The notes under the pieces were generated by a model. That model was given only the letters and a program-made list of their open reading frames with translations, had not been told where the DNA came from and searched no databases. Below, in pieces: positions 29,753 to 38,093 of a stretch of 64,000 bases of DNA. The stretch is from Pythium myriotylum (Eukaryota; Oomycota; Peronosporomycetes; Pythiales; Pythiaceae), in assembly GCA_023091665.1 (NCBI GenBank), contig JALJCQ010000009.1:682001-746000 (forward strand), in the 5' to 3' direction. How positions within the stretch are numbered: the first letter of the stretch is position 1; each line of letters begins with the position of its first letter. The translations under genes were made by a program, and so were the position numbers.

Positions 29753-30570
29753 CTACGCTTTTGATGGCTCCGTCATTTTATCCACTCGATCGAGAAGTAG
29801 GCTATCGACAATGCTGGCGGCCACGTAGTCAGCGCCACCTTCAAGGCTTTCGATGCGGGTCGCGTAGCTTCCACGCTCTGCGAGCTTGAGCTCGGCGAGG
29901 GCGAGGCTTGCAACGTCGCTTCGCTTCTCATTGCGTGCTGTGTCGTAAAGATGGACCAGGTTAGAACCAGCAACGGGATCGTTTACAGCGAAAACACGTC
30001 CCACCTGCAACAGCGGCTAGATCGACACTTGGGCGAATAGCTGAAGGAGTCGTGGTGACCGGAGTCGCCGTTGGGCCACCTACATCGAATTAGCATGTTG
30101 AGGAAACCGTTTATTGCCAACAGTGCGCCGTCACTGCACTAACCTGATGCCACATGTGACGACTGAAACTGAGCAGCTCCAGTCGCGAACGACGTTGCTG
30201 CTGCTGCTGAAGAGGTTGGTGTTGGCGCCGTTCCGACCGGCTGGTGCGGGCGAGCCATGCTTCCCACACTTGTCAGCTCCGACCGGATCTCATTGAGCTC
30301 TTCAATGCCCTTCTGGAACTCGCGTTGCAGCTACGCACAGACGTGACATCAGCGCGTGGACACCCTCTTTCCACATCCAAGCCAGTCGCCGACCTTGACG
30401 ATCTCGTGGTCTTTTGTGGCGTCGAAGAACTCTTTCTTCGCGCGGATGATCGCGCCAACGGAGCGACCAGAGTAAAGCCCGACGAAGCGACCGATCTTCG
30501 GCAGCTCTTTGCGGCCGAGCAGGTAGCTGGCGGCCGTCACCGTCAAGAGGATCTCTCCCCAGCTCACCAT
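29753..30570 (-). CDS. Tat translocase TatA/TatB-like protein, four exons
   Basis: I assembled four exons: 30394-30570, 30144-30330, 30060-30079 and 29753-30004, giving 211 residues. Introns are 63, 64 and 55 nt with GT/AG ends. The N-terminus (EILLTVTAASYLLGRKELP then KIGRFVG) matches the TatA/TatB pattern: a very short membrane helix, a G hinge, LP, then an amphipathic helix. A charged helix (LQREFQKGIEELNEIRSEL) continues across the first splice, which supports it. The tail is A/T/S-rich, then a conserved-looking globular end. Oomycete mitochondrial genomes are known to encode TatC (ymf16), so a mitochondrial TatA/B partner is plausible. No classical presequence is seen. The 20-nt third exon is needed to keep frame and is the weakest part of the model. 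Confidence 0.6.
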
Positions 30571-30720
30571 TGTTCGCCAGGAGCTCCTTTGATGTCCAAG
30601 AGGTCACGACGGTCCGTACCTAATCGGGAATATCTGCACTAAGTACGAAACCAAATTCTATTAGGTACGATCATGAGGAAACATGGAGGAGGGGACTGGA
30701 ACGCTGGGTTGGCACGTCGA

Positions 30721-32040
30721 TTAGAAGCTGTCGGTGTCTGCCTTGGTGGAGTCGTAGGTCATGATTTTGTCGCTGATCGCGAGCCCGTACTTGTCGTTGA
30801 ACCTCGCAATGTTGAAGACGTCTTGGTCGGCACGACAGAAGTACAGCACTCGCTCGATATGGTACATCATGTTGGGCCGGATATAGTGGAATGCGATGCT
30901 GTCGGGAGCGCAGCAGTCTTTCCCGTTCTGCACACCACCGATCATGCGATGGTACTGATTGTACCAGTGTTCGGGGTCCGGATACGACGAGTGGAAGACG
31001 CCCTTGGGGTTGTCCGCGTGCCATCGCTCGCGGCCTTTGACGTCTCGAGTGTCCCATGGGAACACGCCGTACCACATCATGCAGTACGAGATTGATGCAT
31101 CGTCAGGAAGCATCTCACTCATATCGTCCGAGAGACACTTCCAGTCGGGCAGGATGGAGATGATCTTGTCAAGGTACAAGCGATTCATCGCGTATCCTGG
31201 ACCGCCCGAGTTGAAGACCCATCGGTCGAACAGTTTGTTCCACTCGTACTTGAGTTTGAAGTTGACCACGTAGTAGTCAACTAAATGGGCAGTCAGATTG
31301 AAGCGATGGCCCATCTGCATGGGCTGTCGGTGGTAGTTCATGAGGATCTCGGGTCGGGCGAGGTACTCGCGCAGATTCTCCACGACCACATACGCGTCAT
31401 CGTCGGCCTTGTAGAACCAGTCGTAGTCGTGGCGGTAGTTGTCGTAGATATACTGCAAGCTCGCTTTATGCTTTTGCCACAAGTGGTCGTGGTCGGCGAT
31501 GACATCAATGAAGACGACCTCAAAACTCTTCTCGCGCGAGGTGTCTTTCCCCACGTAAATCGTGCTCGACACGTTGCTAAAGAAGAGCAGCTTATCACAG
31601 CGCTGGCCCCATGTGTCTGCGACAGCTTGCGCGCGGTCGTGGTTCACCGAGATCGTGTTGATAAAGCACAGCACGCGCGGATACTGGTGGCCCTTGCGTT
31701 GCCGCCTCTCTTTCGCGCGGATCGACTCGGGCGTCACTTGCACGAGCCCGAGCGCATCGCCCGAGCGGTACATATCCAGCGCGCACAGCGACTGCTTGTA
31801 CTCGACCGCATCCACGTCGACGGGCGCAACGGCGACCGGCTCTTCCGGCTCGTGGACCGACAACGTGGGGGACCACTGCCAAATGGCCGTGCCGATCGCC
31901 CCGAACGCCGCCACCACGAGCACGAGCGTCCGGGGCCAGCTGCGCGAGCCGCCGCGGTACTTCTTGGTGGGCTTCGTGGGGCCCGTGGGCGACATGGGGA
32001 TCGCCACGTCGCGCGACACCTGCTCGCGCTTTCGCATCAT
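30721..32040 (-). CDS. GT31 core-1 beta-1,3-galactosyltransferase-like, paralogue A
   Basis: This 439-residue type II membrane protein is taken from ATG 32040 (a second ATG follows at once; the longer frame begins with GTG). A signal anchor lies at about residues 35-53. The lumenal domain has the C1GALT1/Fringe-like pattern: CFINTISVNHDRAQAVADTWG, CDKLLFFSN, YDWFYKADDDAYV near residue 212 (DDD is the metal/UDP-sugar site) and FNSGGPGYAMNR. It probably adds a hexose to glycoproteins in the Golgi; the acceptor is unknown. It is the most diverged of four head-to-tail minus-strand paralogues, with VNHDR where the others have SPYH. Confidence 0.87.
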   Translation of the reverse strand: MMRKREQVSRDVAIPMSPTGPTKPTKKYRGGSRSWPRTLVLVVAAFGAIGTAIWQWSPTLSVHEPEEPVAVAPVDVDAVEYKQSLCALDMYRSGDALGLVQVTPESIRAKERRQRKGHQYPRVLCFINTISVNHDRAQAVADTWGQRCDKLLFFSNVSSTIYVGKDTSREKSFEVVFIDVIADHDHLWQKHKASLQYIYDNYRHDYDWFYKADDDAYVVVENLREYLARPEILMNYHRQPMQMGHRFNLTAHLVDYYVVNFKLKYEWNKLFDRWVFNSGGPGYAMNRLYLDKIISILPDWKCLSDDMSEMLPDDASISYCMMWYGVFPWDTRDVKGRERWHADNPKGVFHSSYPDPEHWYNQYHRMIGGVQNGKDCCAPDSIAFHYIRPNMMYHIERVLYFCRADQDVFNIARFNDKYGLAISDKIMTYDSTKADTDSF

Positions 32041-32222
32041 CTCGGTTGCTCTCCTCCGAGAGGATGCCACGACGGCCCGAAGACGCACTTGTGCTTCGGA
32101 TAAGAACAGCTATCCACTCGATAGGAACCGACAAGACGTCCTCGAGAGGATGGCTACACTTCTGAACAGCTATTATTACCGTGGCTCCAAAATGGGGATG
32201 TGGACAATTTTGTGCGTGTTCT

Positions 32223-33500
32223 TTACACGGGCGGCACGAGGACCCGTTCCGAGATCGCGAGACCGTACTTGCGGTTAAACGTCTCGATGTCCGGAACGTC
32301 GTCGCCCTCGCGGCAGAAGTAAAGCTTGCGTTCCATGTGGTACATGCCTTTGCCCTTGACGTAGTGGAAGCCGACCGAGTCGGGCGCGCAGCAGACGTCG
32401 CCCCACTTCATGCCGCCGACGCCTTTGTGGTAGTCGATCCACCAGTCGCCGGCCCAGTCCGGAGTGATCGTGTACGCTCCGTTGGGATCGTCGGCATGCC
32501 ACCGAGGCCGCCCCTGGAGATCTCGAGTATCCCACGGCACGGAGCCGTGCCAAATCATGCAGTAGGCCGTACCAGTGTCCTCGGGTTGGGTCTGCGCCCA
32601 TGGCCTCGACAAGCATGTGCGGTCGTCCATCGTCTCCACGAACTTGTCGAGGAATATCCGGTTCATCGCGTACCCCGGGCCTCCCGCGTTAAAGACCCAT
32701 CGGTCGTACTTCTTCCACCAGCGTGTCGCCAATTCCTTGTCCCCCCAGTCAATGTACAGGTGCGCATTCTTCGCCGTGAGGTTGAACCGCTTGCCAAGAT
32801 GGATGGGCCTTCGTTTGTAGTTCATCACGATCTCCGGTCGAGACACATAGTCGCGGAGATTGTCCACGATGACATACGCATCATCGTCGGCCTTGTAGAA
32901 CCAATCATACTCGTGGCGGTAGTGGTCGTGCACATACTTGAGCACCTCTCGATGCTTCATCCACAAATGGTTGTAGTCGGCCGGCGCCCTCATCTTGACA
33001 ATCGGAAAATGGATCTCGAACGGCGTCCCTTTGTTCACCGTCATCGCTCCCGTGTCGTTGCTAAAGAACACGAGCTTGTCGCATCGCTGGCCCCACGTGT
33101 CAGCAATTAATTGCGCGTGGCTCGCATGGTAGGGCGAGATCGTGTTGACGTAGCAGAAGATGCGTGGGTACTTGTTGTTCCGGGTCTGCGCCACGGCGAC
33201 TGAGCCTACAGACGCGTTTGGAGCGATCGCGACGGGCTTCGGATGCACTGTGAGCAGCGCGAGCGGGCGATTGAAATGGGAGAAGTCGTAGCTGCAGAGC
33301 TTTTTCTTGGCAGCGAGTTTGAGCGCAAGAGCCGCGGCTTTGGCGTCGCTTGATTGCGCGTCGATGAGCGAGCCGGCGCGACTCGCGCTTGACGCGTCGC
33401 CAGCGGTGCTTAGGGCGCGCGCATCGGGCACCAGAAGAGTGACGAGAAGCAGGAGCAAGAGCGGGTACGCGGCGAGGCGGCGCCGCGTCGCGTGAGTCAT
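32223..33500 (-). CDS. GT31 core-1 beta-1,3-galactosyltransferase-like, paralogue B
   Basis: This 425-residue protein starts at ATG 33500 (the longer frame begins with GTG at 33536). The N-terminal hydrophobic segment (YPLLLLLLVTLLVPDARAL) could be a signal peptide or signal anchor. The lumenal domain has CYVNTISPYHASHAQLIADTWG, CDKLVFFSNDTGAMTVN, YDWFYKADDDAYVIV and FNAGGPGYAMNR. Two cysteines in the CCAPDS segment near the C-terminus are shared with the other copies. It lies 182 bp upstream of paralogue A in transcription order. Confidence 0.88.
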   Translation of the reverse strand: MTHATRRRLAAYPLLLLLLVTLLVPDARALSTAGDASSASRAGSLIDAQSSDAKAAALALKLAAKKKLCSYDFSHFNRPLALLTVHPKPVAIAPNASVGSVAVAQTRNNKYPRIFCYVNTISPYHASHAQLIADTWGQRCDKLVFFSNDTGAMTVNKGTPFEIHFPIVKMRAPADYNHLWMKHREVLKYVHDHYRHEYDWFYKADDDAYVIVDNLRDYVSRPEIVMNYKRRPIHLGKRFNLTAKNAHLYIDWGDKELATRWWKKYDRWVFNAGGPGYAMNRIFLDKFVETMDDRTCLSRPWAQTQPEDTGTAYCMIWHGSVPWDTRDLQGRPRWHADDPNGAYTITPDWAGDWWIDYHKGVGGMKWGDVCCAPDSVGFHYVKGKGMYHMERKLYFCREGDDVPDIETFNRKYGLAISERVLVPPV

Positions 33501-33507
33501 CTCTCGG

Positions 33508-33523
33508 ATTCGCGTGAATGAGA
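33508..33523 (-). promoter_or_regulatory. Possible initiator (Inr) for GT31 paralogue B
   Basis: On the minus strand the sequence CTCATTCACGCGAAT begins like the oomycete Inr core (CTCATT) and lies 8-23 bases before the ATG at 33500. The match weakens after the first seven bases. Confidence 0.3.
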
Positions 33524-33714
33524 GCCAAAAACCCACTGACTCGTTCGTCCTCGATGTGATGTAAATTGATACCCTTCAAAGTAGTGATGATAAAATCGGG
33601 TTTCTAATACCTTAAGACCTTCTACAAATAATAAACGAAGCTAAATTGATCTATTCGTATTGTTGGTTCTTGCATCCATCATTGCCTAGCACTGCGTAGA
33701 GACGGAGACATTCG

Positions 33715-34956
33715 CTACTCAAGAATCGCTCTTGAGATCGCGAGTCCGTACTTGCGGTTGAACGTCTCTATGTCTACGACATCACCGCCTTCTCGACAAT
33801 AATACAGCTGCCTTTCGACGTGATGCATCGCCTTGCCCTTGACATAGTGGAAGCCGATGGTGTCAGGAGCACAACAATCCTTGCCCCACTTGAGACCGCC
33901 CACGCCTTTGAGGTACTCGACGAGCCATCCAGGGGCTCGGTCAGGTGAAGAATCGTAAGCTACTGCTGGGTTCCCTGCGTGCCATCGAGGTCGGCCACTG
34001 GTATCGCGCGTATCCCACGCCGTCGACTCGTGCCACATCATACAGAACGAGGTCGCGGCATCTTCGGGCTCTGTATCGGCCCAAGATCGACCGAGGCAAC
34101 TCCTGTCTTTCATCGCTCGTACAAACTTGTCGAGAAAGATACGATTCATGGCGTATCCAGGGCCACCCGAGTCGTAGACCCAACGGTCGTACTTCTTGGC
34201 CCACCGTTTACCCAGTTCTTGATCGTGATTGTGGACGAATTGATGGATGAACGACTCGGGCATGTTCAATCGCCGTCCTAACTGGATTGGCTGCCGCTTG
34301 AAGTTCATTACAATCTCTGGTCGCCTTAAATAGTCTCGCAAGTTGTCCACGACGACGTAAGCATCGTCGTCGGCCTTGTAGAACCAGTCGTAGTCGTGGC
34401 GGAAGTGCTCGTACACATAGGTCAGCACATCCTTATGCTTGATCCACAAGTGATCGTAGTCGGCAGGTGAATCCATTTTCACAATCGGAAAGCTGGCTTC
34501 AAACTCAGTCCCGTGATTCACGGTCATGGTGCCCGTGTCGTTGCTGAAAAACACGAGTTTATCGCAGCGCTGACCCCATGTATCAGCGATTAGCTGAGCA
34601 TGGCTCGTATGGTACGGAGAGATCGTGTTCACGTAACAGAAGATCCGAGGGTATCCGTTTCGCTGCGATGGCTTCACCTGAGGCTTCGGATTCACACTCA
34701 ACAGGTCCAGTGCGTTGTTGAAACCTTGGAAATCTTTGCTGCACAGCTCTTTTTTCTTTTGCAATTGAGACGGCACATGTGTTGGCGACAGCCTGGAAGC
34801 GTCACTACTAACATCGCTTGCTGGAGCCAACACTCGTGTTGCATCTGCGACACCACCGCCTGCGAGCCGATCACCGCTCCGCATCATGCTTGCCTGTGCG
34901 CCCCATGCGCCGAGTAGAGCGACCAAGAGGACGAGCCATGATCGCTGGCGCTTCAT
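33715..34956 (-). CDS. GT31 core-1 beta-1,3-galactosyltransferase-like, paralogue C
   Basis: This 413-residue protein starts at ATG 34956, with an N-terminal signal peptide or anchor (SWLVLLVALLGAWGAQA). It has CYVNTISPYHTSHAQLIADTWG, CDKLVFFSNDTGTMTVN, YDWFYKADDDAYVVVDN and YDSGGPGYAMNR; the last has Y where its neighbours have F. The stem between anchor and catalytic domain is short. It is closest to paralogues B and D and points the same way. Confidence 0.88.
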   Translation of the reverse strand: MKRQRSWLVLLVALLGAWGAQASMMRSGDRLAGGGVADATRVLAPASDVSSDASRLSPTHVPSQLQKKKELCSKDFQGFNNALDLLSVNPKPQVKPSQRNGYPRIFCYVNTISPYHTSHAQLIADTWGQRCDKLVFFSNDTGTMTVNHGTEFEASFPIVKMDSPADYDHLWIKHKDVLTYVYEHFRHDYDWFYKADDDAYVVVDNLRDYLRRPEIVMNFKRQPIQLGRRLNMPESFIHQFVHNHDQELGKRWAKKYDRWVYDSGGPGYAMNRIFLDKFVRAMKDRSCLGRSWADTEPEDAATSFCMMWHESTAWDTRDTSGRPRWHAGNPAVAYDSSPDRAPGWLVEYLKGVGGLKWGKDCCAPDTIGFHYVKGKAMHHVERQLYYCREGGDVVDIETFNRKYGLAISRAILE

Positions 34957-35237
34957 CGCTGGTGTGCGCCGGACAGCTCAGAGAAGTCTCCGCAGCCACG
35001 AAGAATTCAGCTTTGGTGTTGACGGGCAGTTTTGGCTTCCACAATTGGCGTAGTGGTAACCGTCGCCATCCACTTGAACAAACATCGAGTCCACTTACTT
35101 TGCACACTGGTCAGAATGAGTTTCAGTCTCTCTGGCACTGGCATCCTGAACTCACAACTGGTACCGTCCGAACGTCATTGGAAGATACAGTATCTCAGAT
35201 CTTCAGAACGTGTGTTTACTACATTAGAAATTGCGTG

Positions 35238-36503
35238 TTACGCGGGCGGCGAGAGAATCCTGTCCGAGATCGCGAGCCCATACTTCTTATTGAAGGCGTC
35301 CACGTCGGGGACATCTTCGCCCTCCCGACAGAAATAAAGCTGACGCTCGACGTGGTGCATGGCGGGGCCCTTGACATAATGGAAGCCGACGGTATCAGGA
35401 GCACAGCAGTTCTCGCCCCACTTTAAGCCACCCACGCCCTGGTGATAGTCGCTCCACCAGCCTGCAGCATACTCGGGAGACGTGTCGTATGCTGTTGCTG
35501 GATTGCCAGCGTGCCAGCGCGGTCGTCCCTGCAGGTCGCGTGTATCCCACGGCGTCGACTCGTGCCACATCATACAGTAGGAAGTCGCAGCGTCTTCGGG
35601 CTGTTGATCCGCCCACGGCTTCCCCAGACACGACCTGTCTTCCATCGCAGCGACGAATCGGTCGAGGAAGATGCGATTCATGACGTAGCCTGGTCCGCCC
35701 GAGTTGAAAACCCATCGATCCCACTTCTTCCACCAACGATCGCCCAATTCCTTGTCACCGTAGTCAATAAACCCATGGACATTCTGGGCCGTGAGGTTGA
35801 ACCGCTTGCCGAGCTGGATCGGCCGCCGCTTGTAGTTCATCAGCATTTCCGGACGCTTGAGGTACTCGCGCAAGTTGTCCACCACGACATACGCATCATC
35901 ATCAGCCTTGTAAAACCAATCGTAGTCGTGGCGGTAGTGGTCGTGCACGTAGCGCAGCACCTCTTTGTGCTTCATCCACAAGTGCCAGTAATCCGCTGGC
36001 GCGCTCATCTTGATGATCGGGTAGTTGATCTCGTGCGGCGTCCCTTTGTTCACCGTCATCGTTCCAGTATCGTTACTAAAGAACACGAGCTTGTCGCATC
36101 GCTGGCCCCACGTGTCGGCGACTAATTGTGCGTGGCTCGCATGGTAGGGCGAGATCGTGTTGACGTAGCAAAAGATTCGCGGATATTTGTCGTTCGTTCT
36201 CGGCGCGCTCGTCGTGCCATTCTCATCTCGCTCCACGGGTTTCGGATGCACCGTCAGCAAGTTGAGCGCGCGGTTGTATCCGTGGTAGTCCTGACTACAG
36301 AGCTCTTTCTTTTGCGTGGCCGTGAGCGTCGTCGGCGCTGGCGTCGGCGCCACCACTGGCAGCGTCGTCGCGTCGACGCCGAGATGCTGCGGGCCCACGA
36401 AATCCTCCACGGCGCTTCCTTCGCTGCGCATCGCGAGCGCGTCGCCGCCGCGCACTGCGAGCAGCAGCAGCAGCAGCGTCGAGAGAAGTCGCGCGGCGCC
36501 CAT
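35238..36503 (-). CDS. GT31 core-1 beta-1,3-galactosyltransferase-like, paralogue D
   Basis: This 421-residue protein is taken from ATG 36503 because a clear signal segment (ARLLSTLLLLLLAVRGGDAL) follows at once; another in-frame ATG at 36647 would add 48 basic residues that bury it. Motifs are CYVNTISPYHASHAQLVADTWG, CDKLVFFSNDTGTMTVN, YDWFYKADDDAYVVV and FNSGGPGYVMNR. It is the first of the four in transcription order. The array probably arose by repeated tandem duplication. Confidence 0.88.
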   Translation of the reverse strand: MGAARLLSTLLLLLLAVRGGDALAMRSEGSAVEDFVGPQHLGVDATTLPVVAPTPAPTTLTATQKKELCSQDYHGYNRALNLLTVHPKPVERDENGTTSAPRTNDKYPRIFCYVNTISPYHASHAQLVADTWGQRCDKLVFFSNDTGTMTVNKGTPHEINYPIIKMSAPADYWHLWMKHKEVLRYVHDHYRHDYDWFYKADDDAYVVVDNLREYLKRPEMLMNYKRRPIQLGKRFNLTAQNVHGFIDYGDKELGDRWWKKWDRWVFNSGGPGYVMNRIFLDRFVAAMEDRSCLGKPWADQQPEDAATSYCMMWHESTPWDTRDLQGRPRWHAGNPATAYDTSPEYAAGWWSDYHQGVGGLKWGENCCAPDTVGFHYVKGPAMHHVERQLYFCREGEDVPDVDAFNKKYGLAISDRILSPPA

Positions 36504-36776
36504 GGGAAGATACGTAGAGAGAGCGAGCGAGCGAGACGCGTGGCCCTTGGTCCCTCGATCTTGGAATGGGCGAGGTTGGGGTCCGTAGCTCCTCACGGGC
36601 CATCGTGGGTTCAGGAGGGCGTCAGCACAGCCCCTAGCCCTTCGCATTGACCGGATCCTTCGAATTTTATTAGAAGGGGAGGCAGACAGTCGGCGAGTGA
36701 GTTTAGAAATGGAGAGATGTATTCAGTAGAAAGTAAGCGCCTCACGACACGACACGGAAGCACGACACCAGAGTAA

Positions 36777-37745
36777 CTAGTTGCCACCGAAACCTCCCTG
36801 GCCCCCGGGACCTCCCAGACCCCCAAAGCCTCCCTGACCTGCAAAGCCTCCTTGACCACCAAAGCCTCCCTGGGGCCCTCGGCCGCCGAATCCGCCTTGC
36901 ATGCCCTGACCGCCAAAGCCGCCGAGGCCGCCAAAGCCTTGACCTCCGCCCTGGCCGAATGCTCCTTGACCACCGAGGCCGCCGAGACTTCCGAGACCAC
37001 CGAGTCCTCCTTGGCTGCCAAGACCGCCGAGACCGCCGAGACCGTTGCCTGCATTGCCAAACCCGCCGAGGTTACCACCGTTCGCACCACCGACACCGAC
37101 TGCTCCGCCATTCGCGCCGCCTGTCGCACCGAGACCGCCGTTCTGGGCTCCAGTTGCCTGGCCACCGGTCTGTTGCGCTGCTGGGGATGGAGCAGTCGCT
37201 CGCTGGCCAACACGGGTCGCAGCTGGAGTTGGGCTCGGCGCGACGGGTCCTTGCTGCGCACCACCGTTCGCTGCACCCCCGAGAGCTCCTCCGTTCGTCG
37301 CAGCACCACCGACCGCGCCGCCGTTCACGCCGTTCGCTCCAGTCTGACCGAAAAAGCCGTTCGTGGTCGTACCAGCACCACCGCCGAGCTGGCCACCGCC
37401 GAATTGACTGCCTTGTCCGCCGAACTGACCGCCAAACTGACCACCACCAAACTGGCCTTGGCCAAACTGGTTACCCATGCTACCCATGCCAAACTGGTTA
37501 CCCATACCAAACTGGTTGCCCTGTCCGAATGGCCCACCGCCGTTGCCGCCAAACTGGCCGCCGAGCTGGTTGCCAGCACCAAACTGGTTGTTGCCGCCAA
37601 ACTGACCGGCACCATTGTTGCCACCGAACTGAGCGCCGTTGTTGCCGCCAAACTGCTCCGGGAAGCGACCGCGACGGCCCTGAGCGTCGCTGAGCGTGAG
37701 CGTGGTCGCCAGAGCGAGCAGTGCGATCGCGATCGAAGGCTTCAT
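36777..37745 (-). CDS. Secreted glycine/glutamine-rich repeat protein
   Basis: This 322-residue protein starts at ATG 37745. A signal peptide (residues 1-21, ending SDAQ) precedes a low-complexity body. The first part repeats QFGGNN and related QFG units, the middle is rich in A, N, T and P, and the last part repeats GGLGG and GGFGGQG units. There is no cysteine-rich or enzymatic domain. Such proteins are often wall-associated or extracellular; no specific role can be assigned. An RXLR motif was looked for after the signal peptide and is absent. Confidence 0.8.
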   Translation of the reverse strand: MKPSIAIALLALATTLTLSDAQGRRGRFPEQFGGNNGAQFGGNNGAGQFGGNNQFGAGNQLGGQFGGNGGGPFGQGNQFGMGNQFGMGSMGNQFGQGQFGGGQFGGQFGGQGSQFGGGQLGGGAGTTTNGFFGQTGANGVNGGAVGGAATNGGALGGAANGGAQQGPVAPSPTPAATRVGQRATAPSPAAQQTGGQATGAQNGGLGATGGANGGAVGVGGANGGNLGGFGNAGNGLGGLGGLGSQGGLGGLGSLGGLGGQGAFGQGGGQGFGGLGGFGGQGMQGGFGGRGPQGGFGGQGGFAGQGGFGGLGGPGGQGGFGGN

Positions 37746-38093
37746 CGTGTGCGTTGGGGCTTGGCTGCTGAGGCTTGAGCTGGACGAGGAAGAACCGCGA
37801 ATGAGAAGACTCGTAGGACCCGACCAGTCGACTCAACAGCCCTTGGAACTTGCTTGAGAGCCCCCAGACGAGAGAGAACGCTCCCTTCCATCGCCGTCCA
37901 CCGCATCGGGTCTCTCCATCCATCTTCTCCATCGAGCCACTTCAACTTGACGGAAAGATATGCCAAATTTACCGTATATCCACCTGCATATCCACGGTAA
38001 GTTACTCGTCCAAACTGCAAAATACCAAAACAAGGTACGTTCTCGTCACCAGTGCCTCCCAAGCATCACCAATCACACACACACCACAGCTCC
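37746..38093. other. Divergent intergenic region
   Basis: This 348 bp stretch lies between the glycine-rich gene (minus) and GFM2 (plus) and should contain both promoters. No clear Inr, repeat or RNA gene was found. Confidence 0.5.

Noticed and set aside
36777..37745. RXLR or Crinkler effector
   Set aside because: The signal peptide is present, but no RXLR, dEER or LFLAK motif follows; the body is low-complexity repeat.
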